Assembly (NCBI GenBank): GCA_016218815.1
Contig: JACRCX010000067.1
Location: forward strand, 1 to 35,627
DNA length: 35,627 nucleotides
Source: Deltaproteobacteria bacterium
Lineage (GTDB): Bacteria > Myxococcota_A > Polyangia > DRWM01 > JAAZOP01
Reading direction: 5' to 3'
The translations under genes were made by a program, and so were the position numbers. The notes below the pieces were generated by a model that saw only the letters and a program-made list of their open reading frames with translations, was not told the DNA's origin and made no database searches. Within the stretch, counting starts at the first letter, position 1, and each line of letters begins with the position of its first letter. Below, piece by piece: positions 15,895 through 25,221 of the stretch.

Positions 15895-16473
15895 TCAGGC
15901 GCCGCGATGCCGGGCGACGATGTCGTCCCATCGGGCGACCCGGGGATCGTCCTCGCCCAGCATGTCGGCGATGTGGCGTCGGACGGAGGCTGCATCGAGC
16001 CGCGGGCCGCGGACCGCGACCAGCCGCTCCAGGTCCGCGACGTCCTTGCTCCGGAAGAACAGCAGCTTGAAGACGGCCAACGACTCGGCCGAGAGGAACC
16101 AGGCCTCGCGGCCCTCCACGGCGTCCCGGATCCGCGTCCGCTCCGCCTCCCAGGAGAAGTCGATGCTCGCCGTGAAGAGGTCCACGCGCATTCCGGCCCA
16201 GGTGACGACGAACTGACCTTGCCGTTCGCTGGCGCTGCGCGCGGTCGCGAGATCGACTTCGATGCCGAGCGCGCGCAACACGTCGACCACCGGCGCCACG
16301 TTTCCGACGTCGGTGAAGACGTTCACGTCGACGTCGAGCGTGCCGCGCGGCACTCCCCAGATGCCCAGGGCCAGGGCGCCGCCGAGTGCGTAGGAGATGC
16401 CTGCCTCGTCGAGGGCGGCGGCGAGCGCCAGCCCGGCATCGAGTGCGCCTTCGGGAGCGCGGGGGTTCGTCAC
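15895..16473 (-). CDS. Nucleotidyltransferase-fold protein, toxin-antitoxin-like
   Basis: The 192-residue protein starts at a GTG (16473) and has the signature of the nucleotidyltransferase superfamily in YALGGALALGIWG followed by RGTLDVDVNVF. That is a Gly-Gly motif and a D-x-D metal pair in the usual spacing. WAGMRVDLF supplies a probable third acidic residue. The remainder (SAESLAVFKLLFFRSKDVAD LERL) resembles the C-terminal half of AbiEii/MNT-like proteins. Members of this group transfer nucleotides to tRNA or partner proteins in toxin-antitoxin or abortive infection modules. The GTGA overlap with the upstream gene (16470-16473) shows tight coupling to a small partner. No HEPN domain is seen, so the classic MNT-HEPN pair is not supported. 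Confidence 0.78.
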   Translation of the reverse strand: MTNPRAPEGALDAGLALAAALDEAGISYALGGALALGIWGVPRGTLDVDVNVFTDVGNVAPVVDVLRALGIEVDLATARSASERQGQFVVTWAGMRVDLFTASIDFSWEAERTRIRDAVEGREAWFLSAESLAVFKLLFFRSKDVADLERLVAVRGPRLDAASVRRHIADMLGEDDPRVARWDDIVARHRGA

Positions 16474-16811
16474 GGTTCGCGCCCGCGGCGCGCTTGCGCG
16501 CGCAGACGCGCGAGCGCCGCCACCGAGCTGTCGGGGAGCGGGTCGCGGTAGCCCAAGACTCGTTCACGATCCGGGCGCGACATCGCGAGCCGCCAAGCGT
16601 CACGACAGACCAGCGACAGGCGTCGCCGCCGTTCCCGGGGGTTCATCTGCCGGTACGGCTCGGCTTCCTGCCGCACGGACTCGACGTCATCCACCACCCA
16701 TCCGGGCAATGCGGCAGGCAGGGGAGGAGCTCCCCGCCCAGGAACCGGAGACCGGCGTTCCTCCGCCGTCGTCCCGACTCCATCCGCCCCGCCGGTCTGC
16801 CCTGCAGTCAT
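16470..16811 (-). CDS. Small partner of the nucleotidyltransferase, possible antitoxin
   Basis: The protein has 113 residues from the ATG at 16811; a TTG further up (16847) is less likely. The first 35 or so residues are low-complexity. The conserved-looking part starts with VDDVESVRQEAEPYRQMNP and runs through a basic helical region (LSLVCRDAWRLAMSRPDRER) to LGYRDPLPDSSVAALARLR. The small size, basic helices and 4-nt overlap with the nucleotidyltransferase suggest the first gene of a two-gene toxin-antitoxin-type unit. I do not recognise a named family. It could also be an unrelated co-transcribed regulator. Confidence 0.65.
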   Translation of the reverse strand: MTAGQTGGADGVGTTAEERRSPVPGRGAPPLPAALPGWVVDDVESVRQEAEPYRQMNPRERRRRLSLVCRDAWRLAMSRPDRERVLGYRDPLPDSSVAALARLRAQARRGREP

Positions 16812-16900
16812 CGTCGAAACGCTAGCACCCAGGGCGGCCGCGGGCAACGGCGGGCGCCCGAAATCCCGCCGTGGCGCGTGGTGCGGGCGCGGCCGTCCGT

Positions 16901-18793
16901 CTACTCCTCGGGCGGGTAGTCGTTGTGCCGCGTGGGCCCGGCGCCCTCGAAGCGAGCGCAGAACATGTCCATCAGCTCGCGGATGCGGGAGACGTCGGCG
17001 TCGCCGGAGAGGGAGCGCGCGCGGGATTCAAGGTCGGACTGGGCCTCGCGGCACTGGTCCTCGACCTTGGCCGCCTGCTCGCGGTCCGTCGTGTCCTGGT
17101 GGTCCGCGAGCTGGGAGAGATGCCGCGCCCAGGCCATGAGGAGGCGGGCCTTGAGGACGTTGCGCGTGGGATCGGCCAGGATGTCGCCGACGCGGAAGGC
17201 GAAGGTCTTCTCGGTCGCCGTCCCGGTCGACGGGTCCTCGAACTCGATGGTCAACTTCACTTCGTCCGAGGCCTCCGGCTCCCGGTCGGCCAGCGCCAGG
17301 TCGGAGAGGAAGAGCTGCGAGGTACCGGCGAAGTAGTGGATCGCCTGTACGCGCGAACGGTCCGTGGACGCCTCCTCGCCGTAGAAGCGCTCGAGCGCCA
17401 GGGAGGCGGGGAGGTCGAGACGGAAACGGACGTCGGAGGCGATGGTTTCGACCAGCGAGGTGAAGCCGTCCTTGAAGACGCGGTCGACGACGCTTTCGGA
17501 GCCGACGAAGACGTAGGCGCCTTTCCCGCGCTCGGTCAGCCGGTCGAGCAGCTCGTCGTTGAAGTCGGCGCCGACGCCGATGCCCGAGAGGCGGATCTTC
17601 TGGTCGTCATACCGCCGGCCGACCTCGGCGATGAGCCGTTCGTCGGTGGTTCCGGTGTTGGTCAGGGCGTCGGTGACGAGCAGCACGCGGTTGTTCTTCT
17701 CCGGGTCGAGCGACTTCTCGGCGAGCCCGTAGCCCAGGGTGAGCCCCTCATGCAGATCGGTCGCGCCGCCGGGCTGGAGTCCCTCGATGGCCCGACGGAG
17801 GCGTGTCGGAGAGTCATCCGTGATTTCGAAGTCATCGAGGATGGTCTTCGCGTTCTGGTTGAAGGTCACGAGGTTGACGACATCTCCCGGCTTGAGCTGG
17901 TCGAGCATGGCGAGGAGGCCCTGCTGGAGGAACTCCATCTTGCCTTCGTCGCGCATGGAGCCGCTGACGTCCAGGACGAGGGTGAGGACGAGGGGAGTGC
18001 GTTCTTCGCGGGAGACGGAGCGGCCGCGGACGGCGATGGCGAGGGTGTAGCCGCCGGATTCGCCGGCGGAGATGTCGGCCTTGACGGAGAAGGTTTGGCC
18101 CGGATCCACGGGGGCGGTCTCGAAGGAGTAGTAGTTGAGCAGCTCGTGCGGGCGGATGTGCGCGCGCGGCACGGCGAGGCCCTTCTCGATCGCGTACTCG
18201 ATGCGTTGGGCGGAGGAGAGGCTCATCGAGTCGTCGTTGGAGAGGTAGAAGGAGCGAACCAGCTCGCGGCGCGGCTCGGGTGGAGGCCGGACGGCCTCGT
18301 CGTTGTCGCGGGCGCCGCGTCGTCCCTGGCCGTGCTGTTCGTCGTAGCCGTTCGCCGAGTCTTCGCCGCCCTCGGCGTGGCGGGCTTCGGTGCCGTGCAA
18401 GCGATCGGAGAGGGGCGAGCCCTGGTCGAGGGCCAGATCACGGGTCGTCTCGGTGGCGGAGGTGCCGCCGACGGCCGACTCGGCGGTCGTCGTGGGTTGG
18501 GGGGAAGGTCCGACCACCCCGGTCGGAGCGGCGGGCTCGGCAGGCGGCTGGTCGGGAGAGGGAGCGGCTTCGCGGCGGCGGGGATCGCCGGGGGTGGCGG
18601 GTGCGGTCCGGCCGGCGGTCAGGCGTTCGGCTTCGGCCTGAGACGGAGGGGAGGCGGGTGCGGCGGGTGCGGCGGCGACCGCGGGTCCGGCGGCCGGCAT
18701 CCCGGGAGCTTCGTCGGCCTTCTTCCTGGCGCAGGAGCAGGCGAGGAGCGCCGCGAGAGCTGCGAGGAGGGCGGTTCTGGAGTATTTCGACAA
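16901..18793 (-). CDS. VWA-domain lipoprotein
   Basis: The protein has 630 residues. The start is a TTG at 18793, supported by a strong ggaggtga just upstream; no nearby ATG fits. Residues 1-19 form a lipoprotein signal (LLAC with a second Cys at 21). A long Pro/Ala/Thr/Glu-rich linker (about 25-165) follows. Then comes a pre-VWA region with RSFYLSNDDSMSLSSAQRIE, typical of the secreted VWA family annotated as Ca-activated-channel-like. The VWA domain has LVLDVSGSMRDEG with Asp275 in a complete MIDAS (DxSxS), plus VTFNQNA and GGATDLHEGL. VLLVTDALTNTG and IGVGADFNDELL complete the fold. Probably a periplasmic or surface protein binding partners through a metal ion. Single gene: the next one (M17-N-like) lies 111 nt upstream of its start. 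Confidence 0.87.
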   Translation of the reverse strand: MSKYSRTALLAALAALLACSCARKKADEAPGMPAAGPAVAAAPAAPASPPSQAEAERLTAGRTAPATPGDPRRREAAPSPDQPPAEPAAPTGVVGPSPQPTTTAESAVGGTSATETTRDLALDQGSPLSDRLHGTEARHAEGGEDSANGYDEQHGQGRRGARDNDEAVRPPPEPRRELVRSFYLSNDDSMSLSSAQRIEYAIEKGLAVPRAHIRPHELLNYYSFETAPVDPGQTFSVKADISAGESGGYTLAIAVRGRSVSREERTPLVLTLVLDVSGSMRDEGKMEFLQQGLLAMLDQLKPGDVVNLVTFNQNAKTILDDFEITDDSPTRLRRAIEGLQPGGATDLHEGLTLGYGLAEKSLDPEKNNRVLLVTDALTNTGTTDERLIAEVGRRYDDQKIRLSGIGVGADFNDELLDRLTERGKGAYVFVGSESVVDRVFKDGFTSLVETIASDVRFRLDLPASLALERFYGEEASTDRSRVQAIHYFAGTSQLFLSDLALADREPEASDEVKLTIEFEDPSTGTATEKTFAFRVGDILADPTRNVLKARLLMAWARHLSQLADHQDTTDREQAAKVEDQCREAQSDLESRARSLSGDADVSRIRELMDMFCARFEGAGPTRHNDYPPEE

Positions 18794-18904
18794 GTTTCAC
18801 CTCCCGGTCGGCGTCCATCCTACGTGCGATGGGCGATTTGGCGCTATCGGCGCCACGGTTCCGACGGCGGCGGGTCGGGCGACCTTGGCGGCCTTGGCCG
18901 AGTT

Positions 18905-19414
18905 CTACCCGTTCCTTCGTTCCAGGTCGACGCTGGTGCCGACGGCGTGCTGGCCGGCGGTGTCTTCCAGGAGGGTGATTTCGTCCACTTCCGGTTCCTC
19001 GGGCGCGACGCGGAGCAGGGCCGCGATGGCGGCGGCGGGGTCGGTATCGCCGAAGGGGCGGCCGGGGAGGGCGACGGCGGCGGAGTGGACGCGCATGCGG
19101 GCCAGGGTTCGCAGGGCGCGGCGAACGGCGTCGTCGAGGGCGGCGTCGTCGAGCGACCTGCGGGGACCGAGGCCGAAGAGGAGGAGGCGTTCGCAGGCCA
19201 TGCGGTGGCCGACGGGGAGGAGGACGACCTCGTCGGCGGCGCCGGTGACGCGTCCGAGCTGGATCAGGCGGGAGAGCGTGCCGCACAGTCTCCAGTCGAC
19301 GAGACCGCGGACGTCGGGCAGGGGGACTTCGTCTTCGTGGAGATAGAGCACGAGGGCGCCGACGTGGAGTCGGTCGAGCTTGCGGAGGTCGGGGGTGACG
19401 AAGCCGAGGTCCAT
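18905..19414 (-). CDS. M17 N-terminal-domain-like protein
   Basis: The 169-residue protein starts at the ATG at 19414, 8 nt after the nusB stop, so it is likely in the ribH-nusB transcript. It has an alpha/beta pattern: LHVGALVLYLHEDEVPL, then RGLVDWRLCGTLSRLI, then DEVVLLPVGHRMACERLLLFGLG, then RRALRTLARMRVHSAAVALPG. This resembles the N-terminal macro-like domain of M17 leucyl aminopeptidases, which lacks catalytic residues, without the C-terminal metallopeptidase. Free-standing copies are known in related bacteria, but the assignment comes from memory of the pattern and is moderate. A role in binding a nucleotide or peptide is possible; nothing here proves it. Confidence 0.7.
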   Translation of the reverse strand: MDLGFVTPDLRKLDRLHVGALVLYLHEDEVPLPDVRGLVDWRLCGTLSRLIQLGRVTGAADEVVLLPVGHRMACERLLLFGLGPRRSLDDAALDDAVRRALRTLARMRVHSAAVALPGRPFGDTDPAAAIAALLRVAPEEPEVDEITLLEDTAGQHAVGTSVDLERRNG

Positions 19415-19422
19415 GCGGCGGC

Positions 19423-19875
19423 CTAGTCGGAGCGGACCTCGCCGCGGCGTTCGGTCAGGAGACGGGCGACGCGGTCGAGGATGCCGTTGACGAAGGCGGG
19501 GGAGTCCTCGCCGCCGTAGCGGCGGGCGATCTCGACGGCCTCATTGATCGTGGCGCGCGCGGGGATGTCGGGGCGGGCGAGGAGCTCCCAGGCTCCGAGG
19601 CGCAGCAGGCAGCGTTCGAGGGCGCCGATGCGTTCGAGGCGCCAGTTGGTGCTGGCCTTGCGGATCAGCTCATCGAGCTCTTCCCGTCGCGCCACGATGG
19701 CGCGGGCCCACTCGTCCAGCTCCTCCTGGACGGGACCTTCGGCGAGGCTGTCCTTGTAGCCGGTGATGGCGGCGTCGACCTCGGATCCGCCGACGTCGAC
19801 CGCGTAGAGCACGCGCACGACGGCCTCGCGGAGGCGTCGGCGGCGGGTGGCGTTGCGTTCGGATTGACGTGGCAT
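19423..19875 (-). CDS. nusB: Transcription antitermination factor NusB
   Basis: The 150-residue protein is a full-length NusB, slightly long because of a basic N-terminus. Family signatures are seen in RRRLREAVVRVLYAVDVGG, the C-terminal ARATINEAVEIARRYGGEDS and PAFVNGILDRVARLL. NusB binds boxA RNA together with NusE (ribosomal protein S10) and supports antitermination on rRNA operons. It follows ribH by 36 nt, the common ribH-nusB pairing, and probably shares the ribH promoter. The ATG at 19875 has no strong Shine-Dalgarno. Confidence 0.95.
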   Translation of the reverse strand: MPRQSERNATRRRRLREAVVRVLYAVDVGGSEVDAAITGYKDSLAEGPVQEELDEWARAIVARREELDELIRKASTNWRLERIGALERCLLRLGAWELLARPDIPARATINEAVEIARRYGGEDSPAFVNGILDRVARLLTERRGEVRSD

Positions 19876-19911
19876 GGGGGGTGTGGGCGCGAGGCGGTGC
19901 AGCGGCTGCGA

Positions 19912-20412
19912 TCAGCCGAGGTTGCGGAAAAGGTCGGCCATCTCGATGGCGGACACGGCGGCCTCGAAGCCCTTGTTCCCGGCTTTCGTGCCGGCGCGTT
20001 CGATCGCCTGTTCCAGGGTATCCGGCGTGATGACGCCGTAGATGATGGGGACGCCGGTCTCCATCGAGGCCTGCGCGATGCCCTTGGTGACCTCGGCCGC
20101 GATGAAATCGAAGTGCGGGGTGCCGCCGCGGATGACGGCGCCGAGGCAGATCACGGCGTCGTGCTTGCGTGACCCGGCGACGCGCTTGGCCACGACGGGG
20201 ATCTCGAAGGAGCCCGGGACGCGGACGAGCGTGACCCGGCCCATGTCCGCCCCGTGGCGCGCCAGGGCGTCCAGCGCTCCTTCCACCAGCCGGTCGACGA
20301 CGAAATGGTTGAAGCGGCTGGCGATGACGGCGAAGGAGAACCCGGAAGCGTCGAGCTTGCCCTCGAGGCTCCGCGGAGTCCCGCCGGTGTCGCTGCTCTT
20401 GTCCTTCGGCAT
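19912..20412 (-). CDS. ribH: 6,7-dimethyl-8-ribityllumazine synthase
   Basis: The protein has 166 residues from the ATG at 20412, with aggagga just upstream. A much longer open frame continues beyond but lies antisense or out of frame to the neighbouring gene. Lumazine synthase motifs are complete: [52 protein letters not shown] with the catalytic His, then [20 protein letters not shown] and NKGFEAA. It condenses the pyrimidine intermediate of the GTP branch with 3,4-dihydroxybutanone 4-phosphate to form the riboflavin precursor. The protein normally assembles as pentamers or 60-mers in the cytoplasm. It is paired with nusB but separated from ribD-ribE-ribBA by about 7 kb, with its own promoter. 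Confidence 0.97.
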   Translation of the reverse strand: MPKDKSSDTGGTPRSLEGKLDASGFSFAVIASRFNHFVVDRLVEGALDALARHGADMGRVTLVRVPGSFEIPVVAKRVAGSRKHDAVICLGAVIRGGTPHFDFIAAEVTKGIAQASMETGVPIIYGVITPDTLEQAIERAGTKAGNKGFEAAVSAIEMADLFRNLG

Positions 20413-20425
20413 CTCTGTTCCTCCT

Positions 20426-20437
20426 GACCGAACGGTC
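20426..20437. promoter_or_regulatory. Small palindrome at the ribH start of transcription
   Basis: gaccg (20426-20430) and cggtc (20433-20437) form an inverted repeat with a 2-nt spacer, overlapping the predicted +1 of ribH. It could be an operator, but arms of 5 bp also arise by chance in GC-rich DNA. Confidence 0.3.
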
Positions 20438-20441
20438 GCAG

Positions 20442-20470
20442 AGGATACGCGTGCCGGGACGAACGGACAA
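20442..20470 (-). promoter_or_regulatory. Candidate sigma70-like promoter for ribH-nusB
   Basis: Read on the minus strand, TTGTCC (20470-20465) and TATCCT (20447-20442) are 17 nt apart. This puts the transcription start near 20435 and gives a short leader before the ribH ATG at 20412. The leader is too short for an FMN riboswitch. Confidence 0.55.
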
Positions 20471-20498
20471 GGGAGTTGTTGCGGGACAGCCGACGGCG

Positions 20499-23108
20499 CT
20501 ACGGCGTGATTCCGATCTCGCGGAACGGGATGGCCTCGAAGCCCGGCATCGTGAAGGCGGGGCTCTCCGGGCGGAGGGTGAGGTCGAGCGAGGCCTCGTC
20601 CACGAAGAGCGGGTCCTGGTCGTCGATGTTCGGCTCGGTGGAGGCGTAGAAGCCCAGGGCGCCCTCGCCGCCCCAGGTGCTTTCGCGCATCAGCGACTCG
20701 GTGCGCCAGGTGATGTTGCGCGCGAAGACGCAGCCCTCGGGATCGAGCCAGTGGCTGGCGGCGACGGCGCTCCAGTCGTTCGGGATCGCGGCCAGCTCCG
20801 GGTAGCGGGTGGCCCACGGCTCCGATTGGTACGCGATCGGGCGCGCGCCGGCCCAGCAGTCCTCGAAGACCACGTTGACGCGGCCGAGCAGGTTCCAGTC
20901 GTCGGGGCACTCGCCGCTCCAGTCGTCGTTCGCGACCTCCTGCGCGCGGCGGTCGGTCATGTGCGCGCCGTCGTCGGCATCGACGACGACGTTGTTCTCG
21001 AAGCGGTTGTCGCGCCCGCCGCCGCTCTGCGTGGCCAGGCCGCGGATGCCGTAGAAGACGTTGCCGAACACGACGTTCCCGCTCGCCGCGTCGTCCAGGT
21101 ACACGCCGTGGGCGCCGCCGAAGCTCCCGCCGACATCGTGGAAGAAGTTCCAGCGGATGAGGTTGCCGCGGTAGCCCCAGTCGCGTCCGACGTAGACGGC
21201 GCCGGCATCGTTCGCCTCCCGCACCACGCGCTCGAACACGTTGAACTCGAGGCGGTGCTCGTTGCCGGTGAACAGGACGCCGGAGTGCGGTGCGTCGTGG
21301 ATGCGGTTGTGCTCGACGATCTGCCCGCAGCCGTCGAAGCCGACGCCGGGCTTGTAGGTGCGGTCCCAGCGCCCGTATTTCGAGATGTCGCTGCGGCGCA
21401 CGAAGAGACCTCCCGGCGTGAGCGTCGGCCGGTCGCCGCCGGAGAGACGCACGCCGGCGCCGCCCGGGTCGCGCACGACGCACCCGTCGAGACCGCTGTC
21501 CGTCCCTGCGATGCGCACGGCGTCGCCGCCCGAGTTGCGGAACGTGCACGCCTCGAAGCGGACATCGTCCGCACCTCGCGCGTCGACCAGCACCCCGCGG
21601 CCGAGCTCGAAGACGAGGCCCGCGAAGCGCACGTGCGCCGTGCCGTCGGTGCGCAGCAGGGGATCGGCCATCATCGACACGCGCAGCTCGGCGTCGGTGG
21701 TCGGCCCCGGCGGGAGGAAGTAGAGCACGCTCGTGCTCCGGTCGAGGTAGTACTCGCCCGGGGCGTCCAGCTCCTCGAGCAGGTTGAAGGCGAAGAACGG
21801 GTGCAGGATCTCGAGGCCATAGCTCGGGTCTTCGGCGAGGGTCACCGTGCCGTCCGCCGCGACCGTTCCGGGGAGGGAGTCGTCGGCCCAGTACTGGGCG
21901 AAGAGGCCCTGGAACCACGGATCGGGGGCAGCACTCCAGCGCTCGTGCCGCGTTCCCGGCATGCGGAAGCTGGTCGCGCCGAACACCTCGGGAATCCGCA
22001 AGAAGCCGTTCTCGGCGAAGTCGACCGGGCGCGTGCGGGGAATCACGGTCTCCGACGCTTCCCCGCCGAACGCCTCGAGCGGCGGGATCGGCCAATTGCC
22101 GGAGGCGAGCCACGAGGTGACGGCGTCCGGCCAGCAATTCGGATCGGTGCGCGGATCGGCGGGGGAGAGGAACCAGTAGCGGTGGATGCCGCCGCCCCAT
22201 TCCCAGGTGCAGTGGTAGAGGAAGAACGTCGTGCCGCCGACGTCGGCCGAGTAATTCGCGAAACCGTCGTCGGCGCTGCCGGACGCGGTCGTGCCGAGGT
22301 AGGCGAAGACGGTGCCGTCGCCGAAACGGTCGCCCGCGACGATCGCGTCGGCGGTCAGGTCTTCCGGATCGGTCTGTCCGCGGTTGGGCCAGCGGGCGGG
22401 CTCGAGCATCACGCCGTCGATGGCAGGCTCGAGCGCGCTTTCGGCGCCCCAGGTGGAGAAGCCGCGGCGTTCGAGCGTCCCGAGGTCGGTGATGCCGAGT
22501 GATTCGAGATCGACCTGGCGGACCTGGTCGGCGGCGCCGGCGGGCAGCCGGGAGCGGACGGGCGAGTCGGCGGGCACGGGAACGACGGCCGTGGCGGGCA
22601 CGGCGACGCTGCCCGTGAGTCGCGCCGTCTCGGCGGGGTACGACGCGTACCAGGTGGGCGCGTCGCCGCGGCCCGAGTCGTCCGCGGTCAGGTCGAGAGT
22701 TTCGGTCAGCTCGTAGGTCCCCTCGCGGAGGGCCACGACCAGGCCGCCCGGAGGGATGCCCTCGGCCGCCTGGACGTCGCGGACGGCGTCGCGCGCGCGG
22801 CCGATGGTCGCGAAGGGTTCCTCGAGGGTGCCCGGGTTGGAGTCGTCGCCGGTGGGGCTGACGAAGAAGCGGGTCGCATCCCACGGCACGTCCGGGGTGA
22901 CTTCGGGCGGCGCATCCCCGTCGGCGTCGGGACCCGCGTCGGAGCCGGCGTCGGCGTCCGCATCGCCCGCCGGGGTGTCGCCGGGGTCGGCGTCGACGTC
23001 GCCGGCGTCCGCGGCGTCGGGCGGCGAGGTCGCTCCGTCGCCGCACGCCGCGGCGAGCGACATGGCCTGGCCGAGCAGCAGCCCCGCGAGGAACCTGGAT
23101 CGTGCCAT
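20499..23108 (-). CDS. Right-handed parallel beta-helix lipoprotein
   Basis: The ATG at 23108 gives about 869 residues; an upstream TTG would add 12 residues before the signal. Residues 1-22 form a lipoprotein-type signal (LAAAC). A 50-residue Asp/Ala-rich tether with repeated DAD units follows. The mature domain opens with [20 protein letters not shown] and [11 protein letters not shown], the usual start of pectin-lyase-like right-handed beta-helix proteins. Later repeats include [34 protein letters not shown] and [17 protein letters not shown], each with the Asn-ladder pattern of such helices. Family members bind or cleave polysaccharides at the cell surface; the substrate is not predictable here. 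It is encoded alone between ribH and an ABC exporter. It converges with no neighbour, and no terminator was found. Confidence 0.88.
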   Translation of the reverse strand: MARSRFLAGLLLGQAMSLAAACGDGATSPPDAADAGDVDADPGDTPAGDADADAGSDAGPDADGDAPPEVTPDVPWDATRFFVSPTGDDSNPGTLEEPFATIGRARDAVRDVQAAEGIPPGGLVVALREGTYELTETLDLTADDSGRGDAPTWYASYPAETARLTGSVAVPATAVVPVPADSPVRSRLPAGAADQVRQVDLESLGITDLGTLERRGFSTWGAESALEPAIDGVMLEPARWPNRGQTDPEDLTADAIVAGDRFGDGTVFAYLGTTASGSADDGFANYSADVGGTTFFLYHCTWEWGGGIHRYWFLSPADPRTDPNCWPDAVTSWLASGNWPIPPLEAFGGEASETVIPRTRPVDFAENGFLRIPEVFGATSFRMPGTRHERWSAAPDPWFQGLFAQYWADDSLPGTVAADGTVTLAEDPSYGLEILHPFFAFNLLEELDAPGEYYLDRSTSVLYFLPPGPTTDAELRVSMMADPLLRTDGTAHVRFAGLVFELGRGVLVDARGADDVRFEACTFRNSGGDAVRIAGTDSGLDGCVVRDPGGAGVRLSGGDRPTLTPGGLFVRRSDISKYGRWDRTYKPGVGFDGCGQIVEHNRIHDAPHSGVLFTGNEHRLEFNVFERVVREANDAGAVYVGRDWGYRGNLIRWNFFHDVGGSFGGAHGVYLDDAASGNVVFGNVFYGIRGLATQSGGGRDNRFENNVVVDADDGAHMTDRRAQEVANDDWSGECPDDWNLLGRVNVVFEDCWAGARPIAYQSEPWATRYPELAAIPNDWSAVAASHWLDPEGCVFARNITWRTESLMRESTWGGEGALGFYASTEPNIDDQDPLFVDEASLDLTLRPESPAFTMPGFEAIPFREIGITP

Positions 23109-23190
23109 GCGGAAGAGGTTGGCCTTCCGGGACGAGGTTGTCAACGCGAGGCCGGCACGGCAGAATCACGCCGATCTTCGCTCGAATGTC

Positions 23191-24314
23191 CTAGTACGCG
23201 CGCCGCCGCATGGCGAGCGCCGCGAGGAAGGCGGCGCCGACGGCGAAGGCGGCGAGGACTCCCAGGTAGGGCAGGGCGCGCAGGTCGTTGCCGCGGAGCA
23301 TGATCTCGCGCACGGCGGCCGTCGCGTGCGTGAGCGGCATCGCCCAGGCCAGCTCGTGCAGCCCGGACGGCAGGTACTCGACGGGCAGGGCCAGGCCGCA
23401 GAGCAGCGCCTGGGGCAGGATGACCAGCGGGATGAACTGCACGACCTGGAATTCCGTCCGCGCCAGGGTCGACAGGAAGATGCCGAGCCCCTCGGCGCAG
23501 ACGGCGGTCAGCACGAGCAGCGTGGCCAGCGCGGGCCAGCCGCCGGCGTTCCGGATGCCGAGCGCCCAGACCATGAAGCCCAGGACCACGGCGGCCTGCA
23601 CCAGTGCCAGGCCGAGGAAGCCGCCGAAGTAGCCGGTGGTCAGCTCCATCGGCCGCAGCGGCGAGGCGCCGATGCGCTCGAGCGTCCCGCCCACGCGTTC
23701 GCGCAGGAACGCCATGGCCGTGAGCAGGTAGCCGAAGAAGAAGACGACCAGCGGCGCGGTCGCGGACACGTAGTAGTCGAGATCGCTGCGCTCGCCCGTG
23801 AGCGGCACGATCGTCAGCTCGGGCGGACCGGCCGGACCTGCCGCGCAGCGTTCCGGGCAATCCGGCGGCGGCTCCGGCGCCATCGCCGCGGCCAGCTCCG
23901 GCAAGCGCTCGCGCATCCGCCGCATCACATTGGCGACCCGGGTCGGGTCCGAGCCGGAGACGAGCAGCTCGACGCGAGGGGGGTGCCCGGCGAGGCGTCG
24001 CGCGAGGGTGTCGTCGCCCAGGCGCAAGGCGGCGTCCAGCTCGCCGTCGCGCACGGCGGCCTCGACGCGAGCGTCGGGCATGAGGACGACGTCGAGACCC
24101 GGTCCGCGGAGCCGGTCGGCGACGGCAGCGGCGGCGAGCCCCGTGAGACCGCGCCCGACCACGGCGATTCGTGCCGCGGAAGGTCCGGAGCGGACGGCGA
24201 GGGCCAGGACGGTCATGATCACGATCGGGGCGCCGAGCGCGAGGGCGATGAGCCGGCGGTCGGAGATCACCTGGCGCGAGATGCGCCGGACGACGGCCAG
24301 CACGCGGTAGAGGT

Positions 24315-24318
<4 letters not shown>
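23191..24318 (-). CDS. ABC-2 type transporter permease
   Basis: The GTG at 24318 overlaps the ATPase stop as GTGA and gives 375 residues. The protein has an N-terminal membrane helix (LIALALGAPIVIMTVLALAV), then a long extracytoplasmic domain (about 50-185) that includes a Cys pair (CPERCAAG). Five hydrophobic segments follow, among them LVVFFFGYLLTAMAFLRERV and QFIPLVILPQALLCGLALPV. This is the ABC-2/DrrB-YhgE-like layout in which the permease works as a dimer with the cytoplasmic ATPase. ERVGGTLERIGASPLRPMEL is the typical cytoplasmic coupling segment. The pair likely exports a lipid, drug or glycan; the substrate is unknown. Confidence 0.9.
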
Positions 24319-25091
<773 letters not shown>

Positions 25092-25112
25092 CGGTCCATC
25101 GTACCGGGGAGC

Positions 25113-25157
25113 CTTGCCGGGCGGCAAGCTGTCGCGCGGCTGTCGCGCGGCTTGACC
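25113..25157. promoter_or_regulatory. Divergent intergenic region: hairpin, 11-bp tandem repeat and -35-like box
   Basis: Between the ABC ATPase and the lipoprotein at 25222 there is a 7-bp hairpin: cttgccg (25113-25119) pairs with cggcaag (25122-25128). Directly after it are two abutting copies of ctgtcgcgcgg (25129-25139 and 25140-25150), then ttgacc (25152-25157), a plausible -35 box for the lipoprotein gene. The matching -10 (caacct, 25175-25180) is weak. Confidence 0.35.
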
Positions 25158-25221
25158 AGGGGATGGTTTGGGGCCAACCTTGCCGGCTGAGGTGGGGTGT
25201 CACCTTGGAGTCGAGAGAGCG

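Noticed and set aside
16871..19426. Plus-strand open frame of 851 codons, rich in Gly, Glu and Val
   Set aside because: Antisense to the VWA lipoprotein and M17-N-like gene, both with recognisable domains.
20413..20498. FMN riboswitch before ribH
   Set aside because: The gap is only 86 nt and the predicted leader about 23 nt; no RFN-like conserved blocks were seen.
20451..22502. Plus-strand open frame of 683 codons that looks fairly protein-like
   Set aside because: Antisense to the beta-helix lipoprotein, which has a signal, tether and repeated Asn-rich turns. The Glu/Val/Arg-rich plus frame mirrors these codons.
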